Positions 23,990-31,258 of a stretch of 56,645 nucleotides of DNA are shown piece by piece. The number at the start of each line of letters is the position of its first letter. The first letter of the stretch is position 1. The stretch covers positions 1 through 56,645 of the forward strand of contig JAFQTS010000073.1 of the NCBI GenBank assembly GCA_017408915.1, written 5' to 3'. Source of the stretch: Oscillospiraceae bacterium. GTDB lineage: Bacteria; Bacillota; Clostridia; Oscillospirales; Oscillospiraceae. The notes under the pieces are model-generated. The model ran no database searches. It had not been told where the DNA came from and was given only the letters and a program-made list of their open reading frames with translations. The position numbers were made by a program, and so were the translations under genes.

Positions 23990-25288
23990 TTACAACATGC
24001 CCATCTTCTTGGCTTCTGCCGTCAGCTCATCGCGGAAATCGGGGTGCGCCAACGAAATCATGGCCTTGACGCGGTCACGCATGGACAAGACCTTGAGGTT
24101 TACACAGCCGAACTCCGTCACCACGTACTGCACATCGCTGCGGGGCGTAGTCACGCAGGTGCCCACGGGGAAGTGGGGCACAATACGGCTTGCCGTGCCA
24201 TTTTTGTAGGTGGAGGTCACGGCGATGAAAGACTTGCCGCCCTTGGACATCTGTGCGCCGCGGACGAAGTCCACCTGACCGCCCGTTGCGCTGTGTTGGC
24301 GGCCTGCGATATTGTCGGCGTTGACCTGTCCAAAAATGTCGATAGACAGGGCTGTGTTGATGGAGATCATGTTGTCGTTCTTGGCAATGTTGACGGGGTC
24401 ATTGACCACGGGGAAGGGCATGAAATACATGTCCTCGTTGTGGTCAACGAAGTCATACAGCGCCTTGGAACCGAAGGTGAAAGCGGAGACCGTCTTGCCC
24501 TTCATGTAGGACTTGCGGCTGTTGTTCAGCACGCCCAGCTTCATCAGCTCCATAATAGAGTCGCTCATGAGTTCCGTATGTGCGCCGAGGTCGTTTTTCT
24601 TCTTAAGACCGTAGCCCACAGCGTTGGCAACGCCGCCCAAACCCAACTGGATACAAGCGCCATCGGGGATCTGATCGAGGAGATAGTCGGAGATGGTGTT
24701 GATGGTGTCGTCCACGGGGAGTTCGGGATTTTCCACCAGCTCCTGATCGGCGAAGATGATGGCATCGGCCTGGGAGAAATGGATCTTGTTGTTCTCACCC
24801 AGCACGTAGGGGGCGTACTTGTTTACCTGCAGCACCACGTTGCGTGCTTTTTCTAGCAGGTAGCAGTTCAAGGCCACGCCGCTGGCACCAAAGCTCATGT
24901 AGCCGTCCTCATCGGGCAGGGAGACTTCCAGCAGCACCACATCGGCGGGAGCAGTCTCGCGGCAGAAAATGTCCACTTGACTGAGGTGCACGCAGGTATA
25001 ATCCGCCTTCCCCGCCTTCTGCATGTTGCGCTCCTGCGCGCCCATGAAGTAGGTGGTGGTGCGGAAGGCCTCGTCTTCGCCGCGCATGACGCGGACGGGA
25101 CGGATGATCTGGGAGCAGGTGAGAGTCACGTTCTCCAGTTCATCGGCGCGGTCACCGAGAGCCTCCAAAAGGGTGTAGGCGATACTGGTGCAGGTGCCTG
25201 CATAGACGGTATCGCCGCTTTGCACCAGCTGCACCGCCTCGGCGGCGGTGACAGCCTTGGCTTTGATTTGGTTCAGAATGTCACTCAT
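23990..25288 (-). CDS. Acetyl-CoA hydrolase/transferase family CoA-transferase
   Basis: This 432-aa enzyme (ATG 25288 after GAGGG; a longer frame overlaps the previous gene) belongs to the Cat1/4-hydroxybutyrate CoA-transferase family. Its active-site segment is YVVTEFGCVNLKVLSMRDRV, where the Glu forms the acyl-glutamyl-CoA intermediate, followed by ISLAHPDFRDEL. It moves CoA between acyl-CoA and a free acid such as acetate or acetoacetate. It is the last gene of the ring-cleavage operon, 10 bp after the DUF849 gene. In that context it could activate the acetoacetate released by the DUF849 enzyme, or release butyrate. Donor and acceptor cannot be read from sequence. Confidence 0.9.
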   Translation of the reverse strand: MSDILNQIKAKAVTAAEAVQLVQSGDTVYAGTCTSIAYTLLEALGDRADELENVTLTCSQIIRPVRVMRGEDEAFRTTTYFMGAQERNMQKAGKADYTCVHLSQVDIFCRETAPADVVLLEVSLPDEDGYMSFGASGVALNCYLLEKARNVVLQVNKYAPYVLGENNKIHFSQADAIIFADQELVENPELPVDDTINTISDYLLDQIPDGACIQLGLGGVANAVGYGLKKKNDLGAHTELMSDSIMELMKLGVLNNSRKSYMKGKTVSAFTFGSKALYDFVDHNEDMYFMPFPVVNDPVNIAKNDNMISINTALSIDIFGQVNADNIAGRQHSATGGQVDFVRGAQMSKGGKSFIAVTSTYKNGTASRIVPHFPVGTCVTTPRSDVQYVVTEFGCVNLKVLSMRDRVKAMISLAHPDFRDELTAEAKKMGML

Positions 25289-25298
25289 AGAGCGACCC

Positions 25299-26183
25299 TC
25301 ACTGCAGACCCAGCTTGGCGCGGACATCGGCCATGTTCAGCTGGGGGATGCCCAGCATCTCGCGGGCCTCGGCGGGGGTGGCGACCTGATTGCCGAAGGT
25401 CTTTACAGCCTCCACGGCGCGCTGCACCAGCATCTGGTTGGTGGCCATGATCTTGTTGCCGTTCTCATCCTTGCCAAAGACCACGTTGTCCTCCATACCC
25501 ACGCGGAGATGGCCGCCCAGCGCCAGCGTGGCGTACATAATGGGCAGATGGCCTGCGCCTACGCCGAAGGCAGACCAGGTGGCATCGGCGGGAATGTGGT
25601 TCTTCAAATACAGCAGGTTCTCTACGGTGGCAGGCATACCGCCCAGCACGCCGAGGCAGAACTGGTAGTGGCAGGGGGCGGGGAGATGACCCTTCTTCAC
25701 AAAGTAGTCGGTGATGCCCAGCATACCGGCATCGAAGATCTCAATCTCGGGCTTAATGCCCTTTTCCATGTAGGCATCGCCTAGCTTCTGCAGGAACTGA
25801 GGAGAGTTCATAAACACGGCGGCGGGCATCCAGTTGAAAGTGCCTGCGTCGTAAGAGCCCATCTCGATACCGGGCACCGTCATGTGGTGGAGATAGCGCT
25901 CCTCATCGGTGGCGGGATGCTCCACGGAAGCGCCGGAGGAGGTGCAGTTGATGATCACATCGCAGTCCTCGTGGGAGCGGATCAGCTTGACGATCTCGGC
26001 AAAGGCCTTGGTGTTCATTGCGCCCTTGCCGTCCTCGTGGCGGGTGTGGATATGGACAATGGCAGCGCCCAGCTTCCAGCACTCGTAGGCGGCCTGCGCG
26101 ATCTGCTCGGGAGTTTCGGGGATATTGTAACCGGCGGGGGTAACAGCGCCAGTCAGCGCGGCGGTAATGATAGTCTTAGCCAT
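25299..26183 (-). CDS. DUF849 beta-keto acid cleavage enzyme (BKACE)
   Basis: This 294-aa TIM-barrel enzyme has the zinc motif VHIHTR (His44, His46) and the late LGGHLRVGMEDN, both typical of BKACE. The family condenses a beta-keto acid with acetyl-CoA to give acetoacetate plus a new acyl-CoA. In the lysine-pathway enzyme Kce an acidic residue in the TGAE motif contacts the substrate amine; here the motif is TGAV, which favours a substrate without an amino group. Triacetate acetoacetate-lyase of anaerobic phloroglucinol degradation is also a BKACE. The preceding gene encodes a 3-hydroxyacid dehydrogenase that would supply a beta-keto acid. AGAGGAG precedes ATG 26183. Confidence 0.88.
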   Translation of the reverse strand: MAKTIITAALTGAVTPAGYNIPETPEQIAQAAYECWKLGAAIVHIHTRHEDGKGAMNTKAFAEIVKLIRSHEDCDVIINCTSSGASVEHPATDEERYLHHMTVPGIEMGSYDAGTFNWMPAAVFMNSPQFLQKLGDAYMEKGIKPEIEIFDAGMLGITDYFVKKGHLPAPCHYQFCLGVLGGMPATVENLLYLKNHIPADATWSAFGVGAGHLPIMYATLALGGHLRVGMEDNVVFGKDENGNKIMATNQMLVQRAVEAVKTFGNQVATPAEAREMLGIPQLNMADVRAKLGLQ

Positions 26184-26205
26184 AGTGTGTTCACTCCTCT
26201 AATTA

Positions 26206-27168
26206 TCAAAGTTTTTTGTGCATTCGCAGCATCTCCACCAGCATCTTGTCGCGGAAGGCGGCAATATCCTTATGCTGGTGGCCGATGTGCTCGGGCAGCG
26301 ATGCCATAAACTCCGGCATCTGCTTCTCGGCGATTTCGGGGAAGATTTCGGGGGTGGCGGCAAAATTGCTGAGGTCGGCAAAGATGGCATTGGAAGAGGA
26401 TGCATAGCGCCGCAGCATCTCGCCCAAGCCCATGGTGCCTGCACCCAGCTCATAGCCGAGAGCGGGGCCCATAATGCCCCAGCGGAGACCCGGGCCATAG
26501 GCCACGGCGTTGTCGGCATCCTCGATGGTGCACACGCCCTCACAGACCAGCGCCACCTCCTCGCGCCACAATGCGTGGGCGAGACGGTTGGCAACGAAAC
26601 CGGGCTTTTCCTTCAGCATGACGATGGGGGTCTTGTCAAACTGCTTGTAGAAAGCCACCGCCCAGTCCACATACTTCTGCTCCGTCTTTTCACCCTTGCA
26701 GATCTCCACAAGAGGAATAAGATAGGCGGGGTTGAAGGGGTGGGCAACAATAATGCGCTCGGGGTGCTGTGCCTTCTGGGCGATCAACGTGGTGGGCATG
26801 CCGGTGGAACTGGAGGCGATGACGGCCTCGGCGGGGAGATACTGCTCCATGGTGGCGATCATCTCGTGCTTTTGCTCCAGCACTTCTGCGCCGTTTTCCT
26901 GCACGAAGTACACATCCGTGAAGGCCTCGGCAGGATCGGTGGTGAAGTGAATGCGATTCCACAGTGTTTCAGCCTCGGGGGCGATGTCATATTTTATATA
27001 GGCATCAATAGCCATTTGGATCTTGGGCTTGGCGCGTTCAATAGAGGCCTCGCTGCGGACATAGACATTCACATCCAGTCCCTTTAAGGCAAAATAGGCC
27101 GCCAAACCGCCGCCGATCGTGCCGGCGCCGTACATGGCGACTTTCTTGATTTCAGTAACGTTTTTCAT
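26206..27168 (-). CDS. 3-hydroxyacyl-CoA / 3-hydroxyacid dehydrogenase
   Basis: A 320-aa NAD-dependent dehydrogenase (ATG 27168 after AAAGGAG). The Rossmann start is YGAGTIGGGLAAYFALKG and the catalytic-His segment is VAHPFNPAYLIPLVEI. The second reads more like L-carnitine dehydrogenase and lambda-crystallin-type enzymes, which oxidise free 3-hydroxy acids, than like classical beta-oxidation enzymes (HFFNP). It would oxidise a 3-hydroxy acid to the 3-oxo acid that the adjoining BKACE then cleaves. 3-Hydroxy-5-oxohexanoate is an attractive substrate in this setting, but unproven. A 199-bp gap with two hairpins separates it from the thiolase gene. Confidence 0.85.
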   Translation of the reverse strand: MKNVTEIKKVAMYGAGTIGGGLAAYFALKGLDVNVYVRSEASIERAKPKIQMAIDAYIKYDIAPEAETLWNRIHFTTDPAEAFTDVYFVQENGAEVLEQKHEMIATMEQYLPAEAVIASSSTGMPTTLIAQKAQHPERIIVAHPFNPAYLIPLVEICKGEKTEQKYVDWAVAFYKQFDKTPIVMLKEKPGFVANRLAHALWREEVALVCEGVCTIEDADNAVAYGPGLRWGIMGPALGYELGAGTMGLGEMLRRYASSSNAIFADLSNFAATPEIFPEIAEKQMPEFMASLPEHIGHQHKDIAAFRDKMLVEMLRMHKKL

Positions 27169-27367
27169 GTTTATGATTTCTCCTTTATGGCTGATTTGTC
27201 CAATCACGCCCGAAGGGATGTTTCCCTCCGGGCAGATTGGACGCATGAGGGGAGAATGAAGCAGAAAGTTCTTGCTTGCTGGAAAAATATAGTGAAACCG
27301 CAGGGGATGTGCAGAGAGGCGTTGTGCTCTTCAACGCCCCTCTGCCTCAGATGAGGAAAGTGTGCGG
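27169..27367 (-). other. Intra-operon spacer with hairpins
   Basis: The 199-bp spacer between thiolase and dehydrogenase genes holds an imperfect hairpin at 27198-27242 (TCCAATC...GATTGGA outer arms, GCCCG/CGGGC inner) and another at about 27313-27346 (GAGAGGCGTT/AACGCC-CTCT). Neither has a proper T-run on the minus strand. They may be processing or attenuation structures; no gene is seen. Confidence 0.45.
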
Positions 27368-28543
27368 TCAGCACATTTCGTAAATACCGGCAGCGCCCAT
27401 ACCATGGCCGATGCACATGGTGATGAGGGCGTATTTACCGTCGGTACGCTTCAGCTCGTTCAGCGCCTTACAGGTGAGGAACGCGCCGGTAGCACCCATA
27501 GGGTGACCCATGGCGATCGCGCCGCCATTGGGGTTGACCTTCGCAGGATCAAGACCCAGCTCACGGATACAGGGGATGGCCTGCGCGGCAAAGGCCTCGT
27601 TCAGTTCGATCACGTCCATATCCTCTACGCTGAGACCCGTCAGCTCCATGACTTTTGGCACGGCGTAGATAGGGCCCTCGCCCATATAGGCGGGGTCGCA
27701 GCCTGCCACGGCGAAGCCGATGAACTTGGCGATGGGTTTGATATTCAGCGCTTTGGCCTTCTCCTCGGACATCAGCACTACGAAAGCAGCACCATCGGAG
27801 GTCTGAGAAGAGGTGGCGGCGGTGACGGTGCCGTCCTCTACGAAGCAGGGCTTCAACGCGGCGAGGCTCTCCGCCGTGGAGTTCTCGCGGATGCCCTGAT
27901 CGGTGTCAAAGGTAATGGGATTGCCATCAGCATCAAGGCCGAGGAGTGGGATGATCTCGTCTGCAAATTTTCCGGCATCTCGCGCAGCGTCAGCTTTTTG
28001 GTGTGAAGCTGCGGCGAAAGCGTCCATCTCCTCTCGGTTTATACCGTACTTTTTGGCCACGTTTTCTGCGGTGATACCCATAGGGAGGTAAACGTTGGGT
28101 TCATTTTCCAGGATCCATGGGGAGAAGAAAGGACTGCGGTCGTAGTTGGCGGGGACTGCTGTCATGGATTCGATGCCGCCTGCTACCAACACGTCATTCA
28201 AGCCCGATTCGATCTGTGCCGCTGCCATAGCTACAGCTTGCAGGCCGGAGGAGCAGAAACGGTTGATCTGTACGCCGGGGACAGAATAAGGAAGACCTGC
28301 GCGGATGGCGATAGCACGGGCGATATTGCAGCCCTGCTTCAAATCCGGCTGGGCACAGCCCACGATCACATCTTCAATGGCATCCAAAGGCAGGGTGGGG
28401 AGATCGCGCTCCAAAATGCCCTTCAGTACCAAGCCGCCCATGTCCACGGGGTGCATCTCGCGGAGCGCACCCTTCTTACCGGAGCGGGCGATGGCGCTGC
28501 GGCCATAGGCCACCACAACAACGTTTTTCAGCTGTTTTGCCAC
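27368..28543 (-). CDS. Thiolase (acetyl-CoA C-acyltransferase)
   Basis: A complete 391-aa thiolase with GTG start (28543, GGAGG upstream). It shows the nucleophile [10 protein letters not shown] (residues about 93-102), the acid/base [16 protein letters not shown] and CIGHGMGAA near the end. It cleaves 3-oxoacyl-CoA with CoA, or condenses acetyl-CoA. Placed directly after the putative ring hydrolase gene (17 bp), it probably splits acetoacetyl-CoA or a longer 3-oxoacyl-CoA from the pathway. Butyrate-forming anaerobes also use such thiolases in the opposite direction. Confidence 0.93.
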   Translation of the reverse strand: MAKQLKNVVVVAYGRSAIARSGKKGALREMHPVDMGGLVLKGILERDLPTLPLDAIEDVIVGCAQPDLKQGCNIARAIAIRAGLPYSVPGVQINRFCSSGLQAVAMAAAQIESGLNDVLVAGGIESMTAVPANYDRSPFFSPWILENEPNVYLPMGITAENVAKKYGINREEMDAFAAASHQKADAARDAGKFADEIIPLLGLDADGNPITFDTDQGIRENSTAESLAALKPCFVEDGTVTAATSSQTSDGAAFVVLMSEEKAKALNIKPIAKFIGFAVAGCDPAYMGEGPIYAVPKVMELTGLSVEDMDVIELNEAFAAQAIPCIRELGLDPAKVNPNGGAIAMGHPMGATGAFLTCKALNELKRTDGKYALITMCIGHGMGAAGIYEMC

Positions 28544-28559
28544 AGTTCAGCGCCTCCGA

Positions 28560-29516
28560 TCAATAGCCCTTGGGATTCTTCTTGTCCCAATCGACTGCCA
28601 TCTGGTGGATGTCCCAAGTTTCCAGATTCTGGGGCTGCAGCATATGGTCGGTCTCCTTGGCATACTTCCAGCGAGCATACAGACCGTGATAAGCCTCATC
28701 CTTCTGACCCTTGCTGTAGTCGCCCAGCTCGCCCTGTGCCACCTTGATCATGGTAGCCAGCTGTTCGTTGACGGTATGCAACTTCAGATCCTCAACGTAC
28801 ATCTTCTCCAAAGGACGTTTCGCCAGATAAGAGGTGATGCAACGAGTCTCATAGGGGACAGATTTGATCATACGAGCCAGCTCCCATGCTCGGTCAAGGA
28901 CCTGCTCTTTGGGGACGACCTCACTGACCCAACCCATATCCAGTGCCTGCTGTGCAGTGAACTGGCGGGAAGTATACATATAATAGTTGCCGCGCTTTGT
29001 GCCAAGCAGATGCTGCAGCAACAGACCCATGCCGTCGCCGGGGACAAGACCGTAATGCAGATGGGGATCATCGAACTTGGTGTCATCAGAGCAAATGGTA
29101 ATATCGCACAGAATGGCGGAATCCCAGTGGAAACCGGGACCTTGCATGGCGGCAATGGTGGGGATCTCCAGATCAAAGATCATGTTCTTGATGAGGTTGG
29201 TGTCATCGAAATACTGGTGCTGGAAGCGCTCTTCGCCGTAGCGTCCCCAACCGTTGGGATCGGAATCCTGCATCCAGTGAGGGCCCTTGTGGGTCCAAAT
29301 GAGGATCTCATTCTCGTGATCTAGGGAGATGACGCGTGTCAGCTGGCTCATGGCGCGGTGAGCGCCGCCCGACCAGTTCATGGGATGCTCACCTGTCTTC
29401 ATGGTAACTTCCAAAATGCCGTCCTCGCGGCGCATATCAAAGTAGTCCTTGAACCACTCTTTATACTCGTCGAAACCGGGCAGCTGCACATAGGGAACCA
29501 AAGGCTTCTTTTCCAT
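28560..29516 (-). CDS. 6-oxocamphor-hydrolase-like crotonase (cyclic beta-diketone hydrolase)
   Basis: A 318-aa crotonase-superfamily protein. Unlike enoyl-CoA hydratases it follows 6-oxocamphor hydrolase (OCH), which opens cyclic 1,3-diketones by retro-Claisen hydrolysis. Counted from ATG 29516, it has WSGGAH (His53), GPGFH (His130), PHLHYGLVPGDG (His152, Asp161) and NEQLA (Glu251). As I recall them, the OCH residues are His45, His122, His145, Asp154 and Glu244, and the intervals 77, 9 and 90 agree exactly; the fourth interval is 22 against 23. GLVPGDG, LLGTKRGNYY and RAWELAR also resemble OCH. ATG 29516 is preferred since AAAGGA lies 9 nt before it; ATG 29522, overlapping the upstream stop, is the alternative. 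It likely opens a ring dione. Confidence 0.82.
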   Translation of the reverse strand: MEKKPLVPYVQLPGFDEYKEWFKDYFDMRREDGILEVTMKTGEHPMNWSGGAHRAMSQLTRVISLDHENEILIWTHKGPHWMQDSDPNGWGRYGEERFQHQYFDDTNLIKNMIFDLEIPTIAAMQGPGFHWDSAILCDITICSDDTKFDDPHLHYGLVPGDGMGLLLQHLLGTKRGNYYMYTSRQFTAQQALDMGWVSEVVPKEQVLDRAWELARMIKSVPYETRCITSYLAKRPLEKMYVEDLKLHTVNEQLATMIKVAQGELGDYSKGQKDEAYHGLYARWKYAKETDHMLQPQNLETWDIHQMAVDWDKKNPKGY

Positions 29517-29518
29517 AA

Positions 29519-29797
29519 TCATTCGTCCTTTCTCGTTTTCTGTCCGAACCGCGCATCGGTGGCGGTACGAACCATGTTGTCAAAGGTGTCAAATTCCGTG
29601 CTCTCCTGCACGAAACGGTTTAAAAGATCCTCGTCATATACCATGGGGTCGGCCTCCCAGTTGGTGATGACGGCGCTGGAATAGCAGAAGTAGGTGAAGT
29701 TTTCGAAATTTGTATGCTGCTGCATAAATTCGTCGGTAAAAATCTCCTGCAGCAGTTTTTTTAGCCGCGCATCATTGCGGACGGTGACGTAGCTCAT
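29519..29797 (-). CDS. Small protein of unknown function in ring-cleavage operon
   Basis: A 92-aa protein. Its ATG overlaps the stop of the DUF362 gene by ATGA, with GAGG 7 nt upstream, so translation is coupled. The sequence is helical, with aromatic patches (NFENFTYFCYSSAVITNWEA) and a basic end. No family or motif is recognised. Placed between a Fe-S-type DUF362 protein and the ring hydrolase, it may be an accessory subunit or an adaptor of one of them. Confidence 0.75.
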   Translation of the reverse strand: MSYVTVRNDARLKKLLQEIFTDEFMQQHTNFENFTYFCYSSAVITNWEADPMVYDEDLLNRFVQESTEFDTFDNMVRTATDARFGQKTRKDE

Positions 29798-31074
29798 TGC
29801 TGTGCCTCGTAGAACTTGTCGGCCTCGGCGTAAACATAGGAACTCCACACAGGTTCGTGGACCTCCAGCTGATGACGCTGGTGCTTGATGTCCTCGTCTG
29901 TCTGTGCATCATGGAGAACGCCCTCGCTGACCGTCAGGTAGAAGCAGCCCTCGCCGGGAGGACAGCCTTTGATCCAGCGGGCACCGGGATGTTCTTTGAG
30001 ATACTTGTAAGTGCAGTTGCCGTGAAGGACAAGATTCTCGTTGTCCTCAATATCGCTGAGATCGTTTTTGCCGCCGATGACGATGTGGGTGTTGCGGCAT
30101 TTTTCGTAGGCACCGATGGCTTTAAGCTTCTCCATGCTCAGCGCCAGCAAGGCCTGGCAGGAGGAACAGGCGCCTTCGCAGCGGACATCATATTCGGGCC
30201 AGCGGGAGGACATATCGCCCACATAGGGAACCCACATCTTGGTGAAGCAATCCTCCACCTTCTCGCCGACTACCTCAATGTTGTCAATATCGGGATTGCC
30301 CATACCGGCTTCCTTGGCGGCCTTGAAGTAGTCCACCTGATTGGTGTCGATACCCACCAAATCGCAGGCGATACGGTCGACAGCCACAGGATCCTTCGAA
30401 CCGAGGATGCAGCCGACCTTCAGGGGAACGGGAGTGTGGGGGGAGAAGCCGCCGGCGGCATAGATGGCATCAACGATATTGATGTCCGCACGGACAGCGT
30501 ACCAAACATCCATCATTGACATGGTCAGATTTTGCTTGTGCATATCCATATGCACGCGATCCTGCACTGTGCCTTTGATGTTCTTCAAAGCGCAGGAGAA
30601 GACCATGCTGGCGTGTGCTTTCAAAATAGGCAAATTGATGATATGATCGGCCTCCAGCAGAAAGCGGGGAAGCTTTACACGCTTGATATTGGAGCGATAG
30701 CCGCGGACGGGGATGTTAATGAGGTCTTTGTCACTCTTGATGTCGATGAGTTCCACGCCCTCTTCACGGGCAACCTGTGCAATGCCGCTGACCTCGAAGC
30801 ACTCCATAGTGTTGCAGCCGATGGCGGCAGCCTCTGCAATCACCAACTTTCCGGGTTTGGCTTTTTTTACTTCACGGATAACGGCGCGTACCACTTCGGG
30901 GTTGGTACATACAGCAGATTCGGGAGGCGCGGCGTGGCCTGCGTTTGGTTTGAGGACAACGCTGTCGCCTTCATCAATGAGGTTGGTAACACCGCCCAAC
31001 AGATCGAATACGCGGCTGACGCTCTCTTGAATGGTGGCCTCCTTTGCCAGAGCTACCAATGATTTCTGTGCCAT
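29794..31074 (-). CDS. DUF362-domain protein with Cys clusters
   Basis: A 426-aa protein with the DUF362 fold, recognised by VVLKPNAGHAAPPESAVCTN, VIAEAAAIGCNTMECF and INLPILKAHASMVFSCALKN. The C-terminal third has Cys groups (CEGACSSCQ, GNCTYKYL, GCPPGEGC) that could hold an Fe-S cluster, although there is no classical ferredoxin motif. DUF362 proteins are found beside Fe-S redox enzymes, and few have known function. It is the first gene of the operon encoding the ring hydrolase, thiolase, dehydrogenase, BKACE and CoA-transferase. It may take part in the reductive step or carry electrons. AGGAGG precedes ATG 31074. Confidence 0.82.
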   Translation of the reverse strand: MAQKSLVALAKEATIQESVSRVFDLLGGVTNLIDEGDSVVLKPNAGHAAPPESAVCTNPEVVRAVIREVKKAKPGKLVIAEAAAIGCNTMECFEVSGIAQVAREEGVELIDIKSDKDLINIPVRGYRSNIKRVKLPRFLLEADHIINLPILKAHASMVFSCALKNIKGTVQDRVHMDMHKQNLTMSMMDVWYAVRADINIVDAIYAAGGFSPHTPVPLKVGCILGSKDPVAVDRIACDLVGIDTNQVDYFKAAKEAGMGNPDIDNIEVVGEKVEDCFTKMWVPYVGDMSSRWPEYDVRCEGACSSCQALLALSMEKLKAIGAYEKCRNTHIVIGGKNDLSDIEDNENLVLHGNCTYKYLKEHPGARWIKGCPPGEGCFYLTVSEGVLHDAQTDEDIKHQRHQLEVHEPVWSSYVYAEADKFYEAQQ

Positions 31075-31116
31075 GATCTATTCCTCCTTTTCTTTCTACA
31101 GGGTTTCCACAGTGTC

Positions 31117-31160
31117 AGTATAAAAAAGTAAATAGAACTTTTCATCGTGCGTTTGCACAA
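31117..31160 (-). promoter_or_regulatory. Promoter of ring-cleavage operon with activator site
   Basis: The minus-strand -10 box TATACT (31117-31122) is 23 bp from plus-strand CGTGCG (31146-31151). This is part of the palindrome GTGCGTTTGCAC (31147-31158), a TGTGC-N4-GCACA-like site. Geometry equals that at 17277-17311 and 23785-23819. Confidence 0.55.
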
Positions 31161-31188
31161 TAAAAAGAAATGGATATTTTCAGATGTA

Positions 31189-31218
31189 TTGACGAAAATG
31201 GAGGATTTGGTTTATAAT
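31189..31218 (+). promoter_or_regulatory. Promoter of PucR regulator 2
   Basis: TTGACG (31189-31194), 18 bp, TATAAT (31213-31218) is a strong sigma-A promoter 40 bp before the start codon. The divergent operon promoter with the TGTGCC-like site lies 40-70 bp away. Confidence 0.75.
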
Positions 31219-31258
31219 TAAGTAAATCACCTGTAAATTTTCACTTTTGGAGGGGGCT

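Noticed and set aside
25299..27168. Carnitine degradation (L-carnitine dehydrogenase plus BKACE)
   Set aside because: The dehydrogenase/BKACE pair alone would fit, but the dione-hydrolase-like gene, the thiolase and the absence of betaine or carnitine transport genes point elsewhere; not fully excluded.
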